A stretch of 64,000 nucleotides of DNA from Bacteroidaceae bacterium (lineage in GTDB: Bacteria > Bacteroidota > Bacteroidia > Bacteroidales > Bacteroidaceae): contig JAGCFP010000043.1 in the NCBI GenBank assembly GCA_017650045.1, positions 62,001-126,000 on the forward strand. The letters are read 5' to 3'. The notes below the pieces were generated by a model that saw nothing but the letters and a program-made list of their open reading frames with translations, ran no database searches and had not been told where the DNA came from. Both the position numbers and the translations under genes were made by a program. Position 1 is the first letter of the stretch. Each line of letters begins with the position of its first letter. Below, one piece after another: positions 53,099 to 60,835 of this stretch.

Positions 53099-54440
53099 AG
53101 GTGCTCGGAGAGATGGAGACCATCAGCCATGCCCAATGCAGCTTGTGCTTATCTGAGGTGTGCTTCAACACCTCCATGGTCTTCGTACCACCCATGAAAG
53201 AGTAACCGAGGGTGATTTTCGACTCCTTAGTAAGTGCATAGGATGCCGTGACATCAATTTCATGGCCAAGCGGCTTATCGGCATTCCTCAGATGCGCAGT
53301 GGTAGCCAGGAAATGGTAAGACGCATCGAAAGACAAAGCGTCATTTGGTGTCCAGGTGCCTCCCACATAGAGATTCTGCAAACCCGGTGAGAAACCATTG
53401 CGGTAGGCACTCACATAGAAGAAGTCCATAGCCCCGTAGAACTGATGATGAGAGCCATAGACTGTGGTGAAGCCACGCATCTTATCATGTCTGATTAAAC
53501 CGATGTCTCCTCCCCCAGGTGTGGCAAAATTCTCATCACCACTGAGGTAGTCATAACCCGCATTGATACGATAATGAGAAGAAGGAGAATACCCCACTTT
53601 CACACTGGCCATCCATGCTTTGATAGGAATAGGAGTAGTGGACATTTCCTCATCATTGAATTTCATTTCCACATATTTACCCATCTGTCGGTAGTAGGAA
53701 GCTTCGAACAGCCAATGGGAAGGTTTAAATGAGAGGAATCCACCAACCAGTTGCTGGTATTTTGTGACGGGATCAATCTCACTTCCTCCCTGCATACCGA
53801 TATTCATGAAGAGCAGTGATGCTCCCAATGGAATATTCTTCAGGTCGAAATGATACCAAGCCGTCTCCATGGTTTTGTAGGGTTGTGCGCCACCCGTGTA
53901 GTAGTTTCCACCATTCACATTCTCAGGGTTCTGGTTATACGCCAACATCACATGAAACTTTTGTTGGTGACCTTCATAGCCCAACTTCAGCACATCGTGT
54001 GAAGAAGCCGCCATGGCCCAGTCGTTGGAACCGATGATACGTTCATCATCGTAAGCCAGTTCCTGACGACCTATCTTCGCAAAGAGTCCGTTCTTCGACT
54101 TCAGTTGTGCCCAAGCCTCATAGATGTTGAACGCTCCCTGACTGCTCTGTCCCCAGATGCCTGAATGCTGTGCCACGATCTTAGCCTCCAGTCCTTTCTG
54201 AGCGAAGTCGAGGGTCAGACGGGCACGCTCCGTGATGAAATTGGAACGTTTTTGGTTTTGGTGTGCTGCATTGGACTCCTTAACAGGAAGTCCGCCATAG
54301 CGCAGCTCACCACGTGAGAGCAGCGAGCCAGTAAGGGAGAAGGTGTGGTCGGCCTCCTCCTGTGCCTGCAGACTGGGGGAAACCAGCAACAAGACTCCCA
54401 GCCATAGGGCATGTGTCCATAGCTTTCTAAAGTTCTTCAT
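53082..54440 (-). CDS. Outer-membrane beta-barrel protein (alginate-export/porin-like)
   Basis: A signal peptide (residues 1-27, cleaved after SLQAQ) precedes about 425 residues with alternating hydrophobic strands and a closing aromatic-type C-terminus (FMTKW), typical of an outer-membrane barrel. The segments SNFITERARLTLDFAQKG and FAKIGRQELAYDDERIIGS fit the alginate-export porin family. ATG 54440 is preferred to a start 13 codons upstream because the signal peptide begins there. It follows the STAS gene by 19 bases and is the last gene of the minus-strand run from 57563. It could let a product or nutrient cross the outer membrane; a tie to the peptide is only positional. Confidence 0.8.
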   Translation of the reverse strand: MKNFRKLWTHALWLGVLLLVSPSLQAQEEADHTFSLTGSLLSRGELRYGGLPVKESNAAHQNQKRSNFITERARLTLDFAQKGLEAKIVAQHSGIWGQSSQGAFNIYEAWAQLKSKNGLFAKIGRQELAYDDERIIGSNDWAMAASSHDVLKLGYEGHQQKFHVMLAYNQNPENVNGGNYYTGGAQPYKTMETAWYHFDLKNIPLGASLLFMNIGMQGGSEIDPVTKYQQLVGGFLSFKPSHWLFEASYYRQMGKYVEMKFNDEEMSTTPIPIKAWMASVKVGYSPSSHYRINAGYDYLSGDENFATPGGGDIGLIRHDKMRGFTTVYGSHHQFYGAMDFFYVSAYRNGFSPGLQNLYVGGTWTPNDALSFDASYHFLATTAHLRNADKPLGHEIDVTASYALTKESKITLGYSFMGGTKTMEVLKHTSDKHKLHWAWLMVSISPSTFMTKW

Positions 54441-54459
54441 GGAAATAGTGATTATAAGG

Positions 54460-54768
54460 TTATGCCTTTTCAAACTCAAACAATTCTACAAAGCCCGTCA
54501 TCTTGAACACGCTCATGATGTCTTCGTTGACGTTCTTCAGCACCATCCGATGACCGCTCGACTTCGCCTTCTTCAGGATGGCCAGCAAGATACGCAAACC
54601 ACTGGAAGCGATATACTCCAGACCGGTGCAATCCATCACGATGTCTTTCTCATTGTTAGCATAGAGAGGTTGCAGCGCCTCTTCTACCTCAGCAGCTGCC
54701 GAAGTATCAAACTCACCTTCGAGTACAGCCACCAGCCGTCCGTCGATTTCTTCAATTTTCGTCTTCAT
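54460..54768 (-). CDS. STAS-domain anti-sigma factor antagonist
   Basis: A 102-residue single-domain STAS protein of the SpoIIAA/RsbV type. The fold signature is VLEGEFDTSAAAEVEEAL followed by IVMDCTGLEYIASSGLRILL, with the phosphorylatable serine at S55 or S56. In partner switching the unphosphorylated form binds an anti-sigma or other target, and a SpoIIE-type phosphatase restores it. That phosphatase is encoded just upstream, overlapping this gene by 17 bases. No cognate sigma factor gene is in the same run. Confidence 0.92.
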   Translation of the reverse strand: MKTKIEEIDGRLVAVLEGEFDTSAAAEVEEALQPLYANNEKDIVMDCTGLEYIASSGLRILLAILKKAKSSGHRMVLKNVNEDIMSVFKMTGFVELFEFEKA

Positions 54769-56992
54769 TCTTCTTTATGTTTAAGTTATTCATTTTCTTC
54801 CACATCTTCAGCACGTTCTTCCCATCGATGCGCTCATAATTGATGGAGTCCATCAGGTTGCGCACCAAGAAGATGCCGAGTCCACCTATCGGACGGTCTT
54901 CCACCGAGAGGGAAGTGTCTACCTTCGAAACCTCGGTGGGTGCAAAGGCCATACCTCTGTCGGTGATGGTGTAGTTCATACGGTCGGGGGTTACCTTCAC
55001 GTCGATCCTCACCTCGCCCTCCATGCCGTTCGGATAGGCATAGTCCATCACGTTCACCACTGCTTCCTCTACCGCCAGCATCAACTTCATACCCAGACTC
55101 TTGTCCAGCCCCATCTCTTGGTTCACCGACTTCACAAAGCTGTTCAACTCTTTCACCAGACTGAGGTCGTTCTTCAGCGTGAGCTGTCTGCTCAGCAACA
55201 CCTCCTCGTCCTGCGGTGTATAGCGCATAGCCAGCAAGGTGAGGTCGTCGCTCTGCCTTGCCCCCTGCACGAAGTCGGCCACCCGTGCCAGCATATTTCC
55301 TACCAGCGCCTGAGGGGTGGTCTGCTGCTGTGCGCGACTCTGCTCCAACGCTGCCATGACACGCTTCAGGGTAAACAGTTGATGCTTCTCGTTCATCGCC
55401 TCGGTCAGTCCATCGGTATAGAGGAAGAGTGCATCGCCTGGCTGCATCTGGTATTCCTGAGTGCTATAAGCATAGTCCATCACTGCCAATGCCAGATTCG
55501 CCTTCGCTTCCAGCAGCTTCACCCCATCCTGCCCCACTATCACGGGGAGGTCGTGTCCCGCGTTACAGAAACGCAGCCTGCCTGTGGGGAGATCTAAAAC
55601 GCCCACGAAGAAGGTCACGAACATGCCCGAAGCATTGTCCTGACAGCAGTATTCATTGATGTTATGGATGATGTTCACAGGGTTAGTCTGGTGTGCAGCG
55701 ATGGTGCGGAACAGTGAGTGTACCACTGCCATGACCAGCGAAGCAGGTACGCCCTTACCGCTCACGTCGCCGATGCAGAAGAAGAGCTTCTCATCGCGTA
55801 TGAAGTAGTCGTACAGGTCGCCATCTACCTCCTTGGCAGGCGTCAACCAGCCGTAGAGGTCTATGTCCTTGCGGTCGGGGAAAGGTGGGAACACACTGGG
55901 CAGCATGTCGGTCTGTATCTTGCTGGCCACATGCAGTTCACTGGAGATGCGCTCCTTTTCGATGTTGGTCTGCTGCAGGTGCTTCATGCTCATAGCAGCC
56001 CTGTTCAGGATGAATGCCAGCAGCAGCAAGCCGCCCAGCATGAGCCAGAGGGTCTTGTTGCGCATGGATTTCAGACTGGCGTAGATCTCATCGTCATAGT
56101 TCACCACCGCCACCTGCCAACGGTTCGGGTGGTTAATAGTACCAAAGAACACATAGCCGTCGGCCTGGTCTTCCCAATCCGAGAAGGCCGCCACCTTGAC
56201 GCGAGTGGTGTCTTTCACTGCACCCTCCTGCAATTTGACGTTCAGCAGACGCACCGCCGCGTCCAGGTCTTTCTGCTTCACCTTACCAGCCTCCGGACCG
56301 CTGATGAGTTGACCATCGACCGTGAGCAACAGATCAAACGATGAGGGATAGAGCCTTCTGGAATTCAGCGTACGTCCCAGCCAGTCTACCGACACGTCTA
56401 TCTGCAGCACAGCCACCACACGGCCGCTGGTATCGTGCAGTGGATGGATGTAGGTGGTGAGCATCATCTGTGCACCGTCGGTATCCATATAGGGGTTGCA
56501 CCAGTAAGTCGAATCAGCTTCTATGGCAGCATTGTAGAGGGGTGAGGTAGTATAGTCGTGCGTCTCCGAAGCCACTTGCATGGTCTCGATTCTCCCATCC
56601 TGTCGGCGGGTAGTGTAAGGTTCGTAGAGCCGTCCTTTCGAGGGGAAGTAGTCGGGAATGAACGCCAAGCCACAGCCGGTGATGTCAGGATTATCTTCCA
56701 CGAAACGACGCGTCAGATCCATGTAGAAGTCGGGATCGTTCAGCCCTTGCTCCGCCTCCCATCGACGGTTGGTCGTCGCAGCCTCCACGTTGTTCAGTAT
56801 GGCACGTATGTTCTGTGCCTTGATCACCAACTCATTCTCTGCCTGACGCACCAGGTCGCTGCGCAACTCCTCACGAGCATAGTAATACTGCATGCCCGAC
56901 ATCAGCTGCATCAGCACCGCTGCCGTCAGTATAATGATCACTCCCGTACGTCCGTTGAGTGAGCTTAGCCACTTCTTTAGGTTCTCCAGCAT
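54752..56992 (-). CDS. SpoIIE-family phosphatase with Cache sensor and HATPase domain
   Basis: A 746-residue inner-membrane signalling protein. A helix at about 15-37 is followed by a periplasmic Cache-like sensor (about 40-300; TGCGLAFIPDYFP, YWCNPYMDTDGAQMMLTTYIHP) and a second helix (about 314-333). The cytoplasmic part has a PP2C/SpoIIE domain (about 365-590; GDLYDYF and GDVSGKGVPASL, SDDLTLLAMRY) and a C-terminal HATPase of the RsbW/SpoIIAB type (about 605-735; AVEEAVVNVMDYAYP, IGGLGIFLVRNLMD). It thus carries both the phosphatase and a potential kinase of the STAS protein it overlaps. It starts 10 bases after the phosphopantetheinyl transferase stop. The sensed ligand is unknown. Confidence 0.92.
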   Translation of the reverse strand: MLENLKKWLSSLNGRTGVIIILTAAVLMQLMSGMQYYYAREELRSDLVRQAENELVIKAQNIRAILNNVEAATTNRRWEAEQGLNDPDFYMDLTRRFVEDNPDITGCGLAFIPDYFPSKGRLYEPYTTRRQDGRIETMQVASETHDYTTSPLYNAAIEADSTYWCNPYMDTDGAQMMLTTYIHPLHDTSGRVVAVLQIDVSVDWLGRTLNSRRLYPSSFDLLLTVDGQLISGPEAGKVKQKDLDAAVRLLNVKLQEGAVKDTTRVKVAAFSDWEDQADGYVFFGTINHPNRWQVAVVNYDDEIYASLKSMRNKTLWLMLGGLLLLAFILNRAAMSMKHLQQTNIEKERISSELHVASKIQTDMLPSVFPPFPDRKDIDLYGWLTPAKEVDGDLYDYFIRDEKLFFCIGDVSGKGVPASLVMAVVHSLFRTIAAHQTNPVNIIHNINEYCCQDNASGMFVTFFVGVLDLPTGRLRFCNAGHDLPVIVGQDGVKLLEAKANLALAVMDYAYSTQEYQMQPGDALFLYTDGLTEAMNEKHQLFTLKRVMAALEQSRAQQQTTPQALVGNMLARVADFVQGARQSDDLTLLAMRYTPQDEEVLLSRQLTLKNDLSLVKELNSFVKSVNQEMGLDKSLGMKLMLAVEEAVVNVMDYAYPNGMEGEVRIDVKVTPDRMNYTITDRGMAFAPTEVSKVDTSLSVEDRPIGGLGIFLVRNLMDSINYERIDGKNVLKMWKKMNNLNIKKNEDEN

Positions 56993-57002
56993 TACCTTTT
57001 AA

Positions 57003-57563
57003 TTATTGATAATAACAAACCGTCCACACATAACCGTCCTCCGGACAGACCTCAGTATGACTCCACGTGCCACTCAGGTCCAGGTCTTTCATCGCATTGC
57101 TAATGCCCTGTCCCGTGAGTTTCAGGAAAGCCTCCTTCTGCGTCCAGCGCTTGATGAACTCCACGTCGGGCCGCTCTGCCTGTCTTACCTCCTGAAGGTC
57201 GTCCTCGCTCAGCACATAGGCCGCCAGTTCCTCCCTGTAGGAGCGAATGCTTTCTATGTCGATGCCCACAGGTCGGTCGCTCACGGCACAGGCCACCGCC
57301 ACACGGCAATGGCTCAGACTGAAGTGAATGTCAGGATGGTCCTTGAGGTAAGGTTTATCATGCTCCCCGAAGGCCAACTCCTGCGGTTCCGTGATGCCAT
57401 ATTCCTCCTCCAGCGCCTGCTGCAGCAACCTGTAGGCCGCCACCGACTGCCTCTGTCCCGCCTCATGACGGAAGCGTAGAGCCTTCTCTCGACGCTGCGA
57501 AGACACCTGTTTCAAGGCTGCCTCCAAGTCCATTTCTTCGATATGGTCGTCTATGTAGATCAC
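57003..57563 (-). CDS. 4'-phosphopantetheinyl transferase, Sfp type
   Basis: This enzyme moves the phosphopantetheine arm of coenzyme A onto carrier domains, the step that makes an NRPS active. The signature blocks are FSLSHCRVAVACAVS, the metal-binding VGIDIE (about residue 98) and WTQKEAFLKLTGQGI (about 142-156). 186 residues. The longest frame begins with GTG at 57563; ATG at 57533 (MDLEAAL) is an alternative. It is the first gene of the minus-strand run and converges on the NRPS operon; the only carrier domains in the window are the two in the NRPS, which makes them the obvious substrates. Confidence 0.93.
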   Translation of the reverse strand: MIYIDDHIEEMDLEAALKQVSSQRREKALRFRHEAGQRQSVAAYRLLQQALEEEYGITEPQELAFGEHDKPYLKDHPDIHFSLSHCRVAVACAVSDRPVGIDIESIRSYREELAAYVLSEDDLQEVRQAERPDVEFIKRWTQKEAFLKLTGQGISNAMKDLDLSGTWSHTEVCPEDGYVWTVCYYQ

Positions 57564-57594
57564 GAATATCAGTCTTACTTCCTATTCAAAAGTG

Positions 57595-57623
57595 TAAAGA
57601 TAGTAAAAATAGAATATTTACAA
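57595..57623 (-). promoter_or_regulatory. Probable promoter of the phosphopantetheinyl transferase operon
   Basis: On the minus strand TTG (57621-57623) and TATCTTTA (57595-57602, one mismatch to TAnnTTTG) are 18 bases apart, about 31 bases before the GTG at 57563. Confidence 0.4.
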
Positions 57624-57630
57624 GAAAAAA

Positions 57631-57672
57631 CAGTAAAAAAAGAAAAGACCCTGCAAAACTTGCAAGGTCTTT
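57631..57672 (-). terminator. Rho-independent terminator after tRNA-His
   Basis: On the minus strand AAAGACCTTGCAA and TTGCAGGGTCTTT (one mismatch, small loop) form a stem followed by a T-rich run (CTTTTTTT). It lies just past the tRNA. Confidence 0.8.
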
Positions 57673-57678
57673 AGGAGG

Positions 57679-57753
57679 GGTGCCCAGTCGGACTCGAACC
57701 GACGACATTCAGAACCACAATCTGACGCTCTAACCAACTGAACTATGGGCACC
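57679..57753 (-). tRNA. tRNA-His (GUG)
   Basis: Cloverleaf on the minus strand: the extra G-1 followed by acceptor GTGCCCA pairing with TGGGCAC, discriminator C73 (the histidine identity pair G-1:C73), anticodon stem TCAGA/TCTGA with loop TTGTGGT giving anticodon GTG, T-stem GTCGG/CCGAC with TTCGAGT loop. CCA is not encoded. Confidence 0.96.
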
Positions 57754-57781
57754 ATGTATGCTCCTCTTTCGAAAAGCGTTG

Positions 57782-57812
57782 CAAAGATAGGGCTTCTATT
57801 TGAATCTGCCAA
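57782..57812 (-). promoter_or_regulatory. Promoter of tRNA-His
   Basis: On the minus strand TTG (57810-57812) and TATCTTTG (57782-57789), 20 bases apart; the -7 box is 28 bases before the tRNA. Confidence 0.6.
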
Positions 57813-57843
57813 CTATTTTTCTAAAAAATTTGAAGATTCCGTC

Positions 57844-58413
57844 TTATTTCAACTCTCCCTGATGGCGGAAGATGGCAGAGAGTGATTGCATGAATTGCTG
57901 ACGATGATCATTGAGAGTCTGCAACAAAGCGGTCTGCAAGGTCGCATCAAGTCCCTTCTGCCCTTCCAGTTCGAAACCGTCACGCTTAGCTGTGAAAAGA
58001 GCGATGCCATCTTCACTTACGGCATAGATGCGGGCATTACCCACCATGTTATGGTCTAAATAATAGCAAGCAGGACCTTCGCAAAACAGATTGGTGACAT
58101 TCATTGGGAGAGAGAGGGAGGATTGATCAGCCAAAGCAACCATGGGAGTGTTCATGGAACCCTTCAGCGTATCGTCGGTATTCAGATTCTTCATCAGGAA
58201 ATAGAGGGAAAAAACTGCTACCAATACAGCTGCAGCCATACCAAGCCACCGTTTGAGGGCTTGTTCCCTACCCTGACGCTGAGGACGTAGCACCGCATGA
58301 GGTAGACGAGCTTCCAGTTGCTCCCAGCTTCCTACTGGTAGTGGCTCTTCATAGTCGTCCAGCTTCTGGCTGAAGCGCTCTAACCAAGGTTCCTGATTTT
58401 CTGTAGCTTTCAT
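57844..58413 (-). CDS. Putative anti-sigma factor, single-pass membrane protein
   Basis: I do not recognise a named family. The 189-residue protein has a cytoplasmic N-terminus (ENQEPWLERFSQKLDDYEEPLPVGSWEQLEARL, a helical segment like those that clamp sigma factors), one membrane helix at about 76-93 (MAAAVLVAVFSLYFLM) and a periplasmic domain of about 95 residues with two cysteines (FCEGPACYY). The ATG overlaps the stop of the ECF sigma factor gene by four bases. Position and topology point to an anti-sigma factor or a sensor for that sigma factor. No zinc-binding anti-sigma motif (HxxxCxxC) is seen. Confidence 0.75.
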   Translation of the reverse strand: MKATENQEPWLERFSQKLDDYEEPLPVGSWEQLEARLPHAVLRPQRQGREQALKRWLGMAAAVLVAVFSLYFLMKNLNTDDTLKGSMNTPMVALADQSSLSLPMNVTNLFCEGPACYYLDHNMVGNARIYAVSEDGIALFTAKRDGFELEGQKGLDATLQTALLQTLNDHRQQFMQSLSAIFRHQGELK

Positions 58414-58976
58414 TCTTTATTCTCCTTTATCCAATTCTTAATTTTCTCCGTCAGAAGAGCTTTCGCACGTACCAGTTGTGAAGCCGATGAGCGTTCCTTA
58501 ATGCCCAGCATATTGGCAATCTCTTTGTGCGACTTTTCTTCCATGACATAGAGGTTGAACACGGTGCGATAACCATCGGGCAGTTCGCCCAACAGCTGCA
58601 TCAATACATCAGAAGGAATCAGTTCCACATCCTCAGCATCGGGAATCTCTTCCGACAAGGGGGTAGCATCGATGTCGACACTCTCACGCAGTGCATCACT
58701 GTGACGGAGATATTGCAGGGCTTCATTGCGCATCACGACCTTCAGCCATGACTGCAGGGATCCCTCTCCCCTATGCTCAAACTGTGAGATGGAAGTATAG
58801 ACCTTGATAAACCCTTCCTGAAGCAGGTCTTGTGCCGTATCACGGTCGTTCACATAGCGCATCAGGTAGGCCAGCATGCGTGGAGCATATTGCTCATAGA
58901 GCACGCGGAACGCGTCATGGTCGCCCTGAGCACAACGTCTCACCAGTTCGTCTTCTGTGTATAACTTCCTTTGCAC
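58410..58976 (-). CDS. ECF-type RNA polymerase sigma factor
   Basis: A 188-residue sigma-70 family factor. Region 2 reads AFRVLYEQYAPRMLAYLMRYVNDRDTAQDLLQEGFIKVY and region 4 reads LPDGYRTVFNLYVMEEKSHKEIANMLGIKERS. The two are linked by an acidic stretch (EEIPDAEDVELIP). The start is GTG at 58976; a -7 box lies at 59005-59012. The membrane protein gene that follows overlaps by four bases, the usual sigma/anti-sigma arrangement. Target promoters cannot be told from the window. Confidence 0.93.
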   Translation of the reverse strand: MQRKLYTEDELVRRCAQGDHDAFRVLYEQYAPRMLAYLMRYVNDRDTAQDLLQEGFIKVYTSISQFEHRGEGSLQSWLKVVMRNEALQYLRHSDALRESVDIDATPLSEEIPDAEDVELIPSDVLMQLLGELPDGYRTVFNLYVMEEKSHKEIANMLGIKERSSASQLVRAKALLTEKIKNWIKENKE

Positions 58977-59004
58977 CTGTTCTACTATTTAAATGCTACG
59001 ACTG

Positions 59005-59012
59005 CAAAAATA
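59005..59012 (-). promoter_or_regulatory. -7 box for the ECF sigma factor gene
   Basis: TATTTTTG on the minus strand, 28 bases before the GTG at 58976. Confidence 0.4.
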
Positions 59013-59045
59013 CTGCATCTATTTATAAAAATAAAATCTATGAGC

Positions 59046-59079
59046 AAAAAAATGCTCCTCATCATCAGAAGAGGAGCAT
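59046..59079 (-). terminator. Rho-independent terminator after aquaporin gene
   Basis: On the minus strand ATGCTCCTC and GAGGAGCAT form a perfect 9-base-pair stem followed by a run of T (59046-59052), 24 bases past the aquaporin stop. Confidence 0.85.
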
Positions 59080-59102
59080 CTTAGATTGTTTAATACTAAA
59101 AA

Positions 59103-59777
59103 TTACTTTGCAGGATGCACCATTTTCCAGATACCTGCAGCGCAAGCAGCACCAATGAATGGACCTACAATGAAGATCCAAAGATTAGCCAATGCGGTGC
59201 CTCCCTGGAAGAAAGCAGGAGCAATAGAACGGGCTGGGTTCACTGAAGTACCAGTGTAGCGGATGCAAACCAAGTGTACCAGAACGAGGCTAAGACCGAT
59301 AGCCAGACCTGCAAAGTTATTGGTAGCACCATTGGTCTTGGAAGTAGCACCAAGCACGACGAGTACGAATACACAGGTGAAGATAATCTCGGCCAGTAAA
59401 CCACCGATGACACTCACACCAGCCTGCAAGTCATTAGCACCTGTACCAGCCAGTGAGTCAACATTGCTGGTAAGCAGCCACAACAGGATAGAGCCGATGA
59501 AAGCACCGATTACCTGGAACAACATGTACATACCACAATCCTTGGCGCTCATACGGCCAGTGAGGTAGCAACCCAATGTGATGGCTGGATTAATGTGGCA
59601 ACCAGAGATGCCACCAATAGTGTAAGCCATAGCTACTACAGCCAAACCGAAAGCTAATGCCGTACCTACAACAGCGGGGATGTTTGCAACTGGATCACAG
59701 CCTAAGCTGACAGCAACACCACAACCCATCAAAACGAGCACCATAGTGCCCACCATTTCTGCTAAATACTTTTTCAT
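59103..59777 (-). CDS. aqpZ: Aquaporin Z
   Basis: A six-helix water channel of the inner membrane. Both pore motifs are complete: GCHINPAIT in the first half and TSVNPARSIAPAF in the second. The selectivity filter has the histidine (LVLVHLVCIRYTG) and the arginine after NPA that mark water-specific AqpZ rather than glycerol channels. 224 residues. A promoter box lies at 59816-59823 and a terminator right after, so it is a single-gene unit. Confidence 0.93.
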   Translation of the reverse strand: MKKYLAEMVGTMVLVLMGCGVAVSLGCDPVANIPAVVGTALAFGLAVVAMAYTIGGISGCHINPAITLGCYLTGRMSAKDCGMYMLFQVIGAFIGSILLWLLTSNVDSLAGTGANDLQAGVSVIGGLLAEIIFTCVFVLVVLGATSKTNGATNNFAGLAIGLSLVLVHLVCIRYTGTSVNPARSIAPAFFQGGTALANLWIFIVGPFIGAACAAGIWKMVHPAK

Positions 59778-59815
59778 AACTATTAAATTTAAAAATGAGT
59801 TCTGTTACTAGACTA

Positions 59816-59823
59816 CAAATATA
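59816..59823 (-). promoter_or_regulatory. -7 box for aqpZ
   Basis: TATATTTG on the minus strand, 38 bases before the ATG at 59777. Confidence 0.5.
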
Positions 59824-59851
59824 AAATAAACTTATGAGAAAAAAATATTTT

Positions 59852-60835
59852 TCACCCAATTTTTTTCTTCCTTTTATCCCAACGGAGATAGATACCTGCC
59901 AGTATGGTACCACTGATGCTATGCCATGCGCAAGAGATGGCACAAGGGAGAACGGAGAGTGGTTGGGCTGCAAAGAAAGTTCCAGCCAGAACGGTAGCTA
60001 ATCCTGCATTCTGCATACCTACCTCGATACTGATGGTGCGTTTCTTCGCTGTATTGAAACGCGCCAGTCGGCCCACTGTCCATCCCAACAAATAGCCCAG
60101 AGAATTATGACAGAACACCACGACGAAGGTCCAAAGGAACAGCCACAAGCCACGTGCCACGAGGTCATCATGTACGGTTGAAACTACCCCTCCAACGATA
60201 AAAGCCAAGCAGGTAACACTGAGCCCTGGCATCATGGATTGGATGACAGGGAAGTTCTTACGGTGGGAATAGGTATAGTTCAGAAAGCAGCCAATGCCAA
60301 CAGGGATGATGGTAACGATAAGGATATTGAGGAACATACCCACCGCATCGATCTCGATGATGGCCCCAGCTGTGAGTTGCATCAGCAAAGGTGTCATGAC
60401 AGGTGCCAACAGTGTAGAAGCACAGGTCATTCCCACAGAGAAAGCCACATCTCCGTGACAGAGGAACGACATGATATTACTGGATACGCCACCAGGACAG
60501 CAACCAACCAGCAAAATACCAAGCGCCAAAGCTGGCTCTAAGCGGAATACATGTACCAACAGGTAGGCTACACAAGGCATAATGAAAAACTGTGCACAGG
60601 CTCCGATAAAAATATCAAAAGGACGACGCGCCAAGATTCGGAAATCTTGGGTAGTAAGCATAAGTCCCATGGTCAACATGATAATGCCAAGAATCACGGT
60701 CTGTGTATTTCCTCTTACCCATGCAAACAACTGGGGTAAAAAGAAAGACAAGATAGCAGCTGCTATCACCACTATCGAAGCATGACCTGACAGCCAACGA
60801 CTGAGTTTCTGAATCATCACAATCATGGGTGTCAA
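59852..60835 (-). CDS. Second BASS-family transporter
   Basis: A polytopic BASS/SBF family carrier with the same signatures as the one at 13299: LVGCCPGGVSSNIMSFLCHGD and ISIEVGMQNAGLATVLA, the two sodium-coordinating segments. 327 residues, about nine to ten helices. Its ATG overlaps the stop of the N-carbamoylputrescine amidase gene by four bases, so the two are translationally coupled; this may point to an amine- or polyamine-related anion as substrate, but that is inference. In-frame methionines at codons 4 and 7 are possible alternative starts. Confidence 0.88.
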   Translation of the reverse strand: MTPMIVMIQKLSRWLSGHASIVVIAAAILSFFLPQLFAWVRGNTQTVILGIIMLTMGLMLTTQDFRILARRPFDIFIGACAQFFIMPCVAYLLVHVFRLEPALALGILLVGCCPGGVSSNIMSFLCHGDVAFSVGMTCASTLLAPVMTPLLMQLTAGAIIEIDAVGMFLNILIVTIIPVGIGCFLNYTYSHRKNFPVIQSMMPGLSVTCLAFIVGGVVSTVHDDLVARGLWLFLWTFVVVFCHNSLGYLLGWTVGRLARFNTAKKRTISIEVGMQNAGLATVLAGTFFAAQPLSVLPCAISCAWHSISGTILAGIYLRWDKRKKKIG

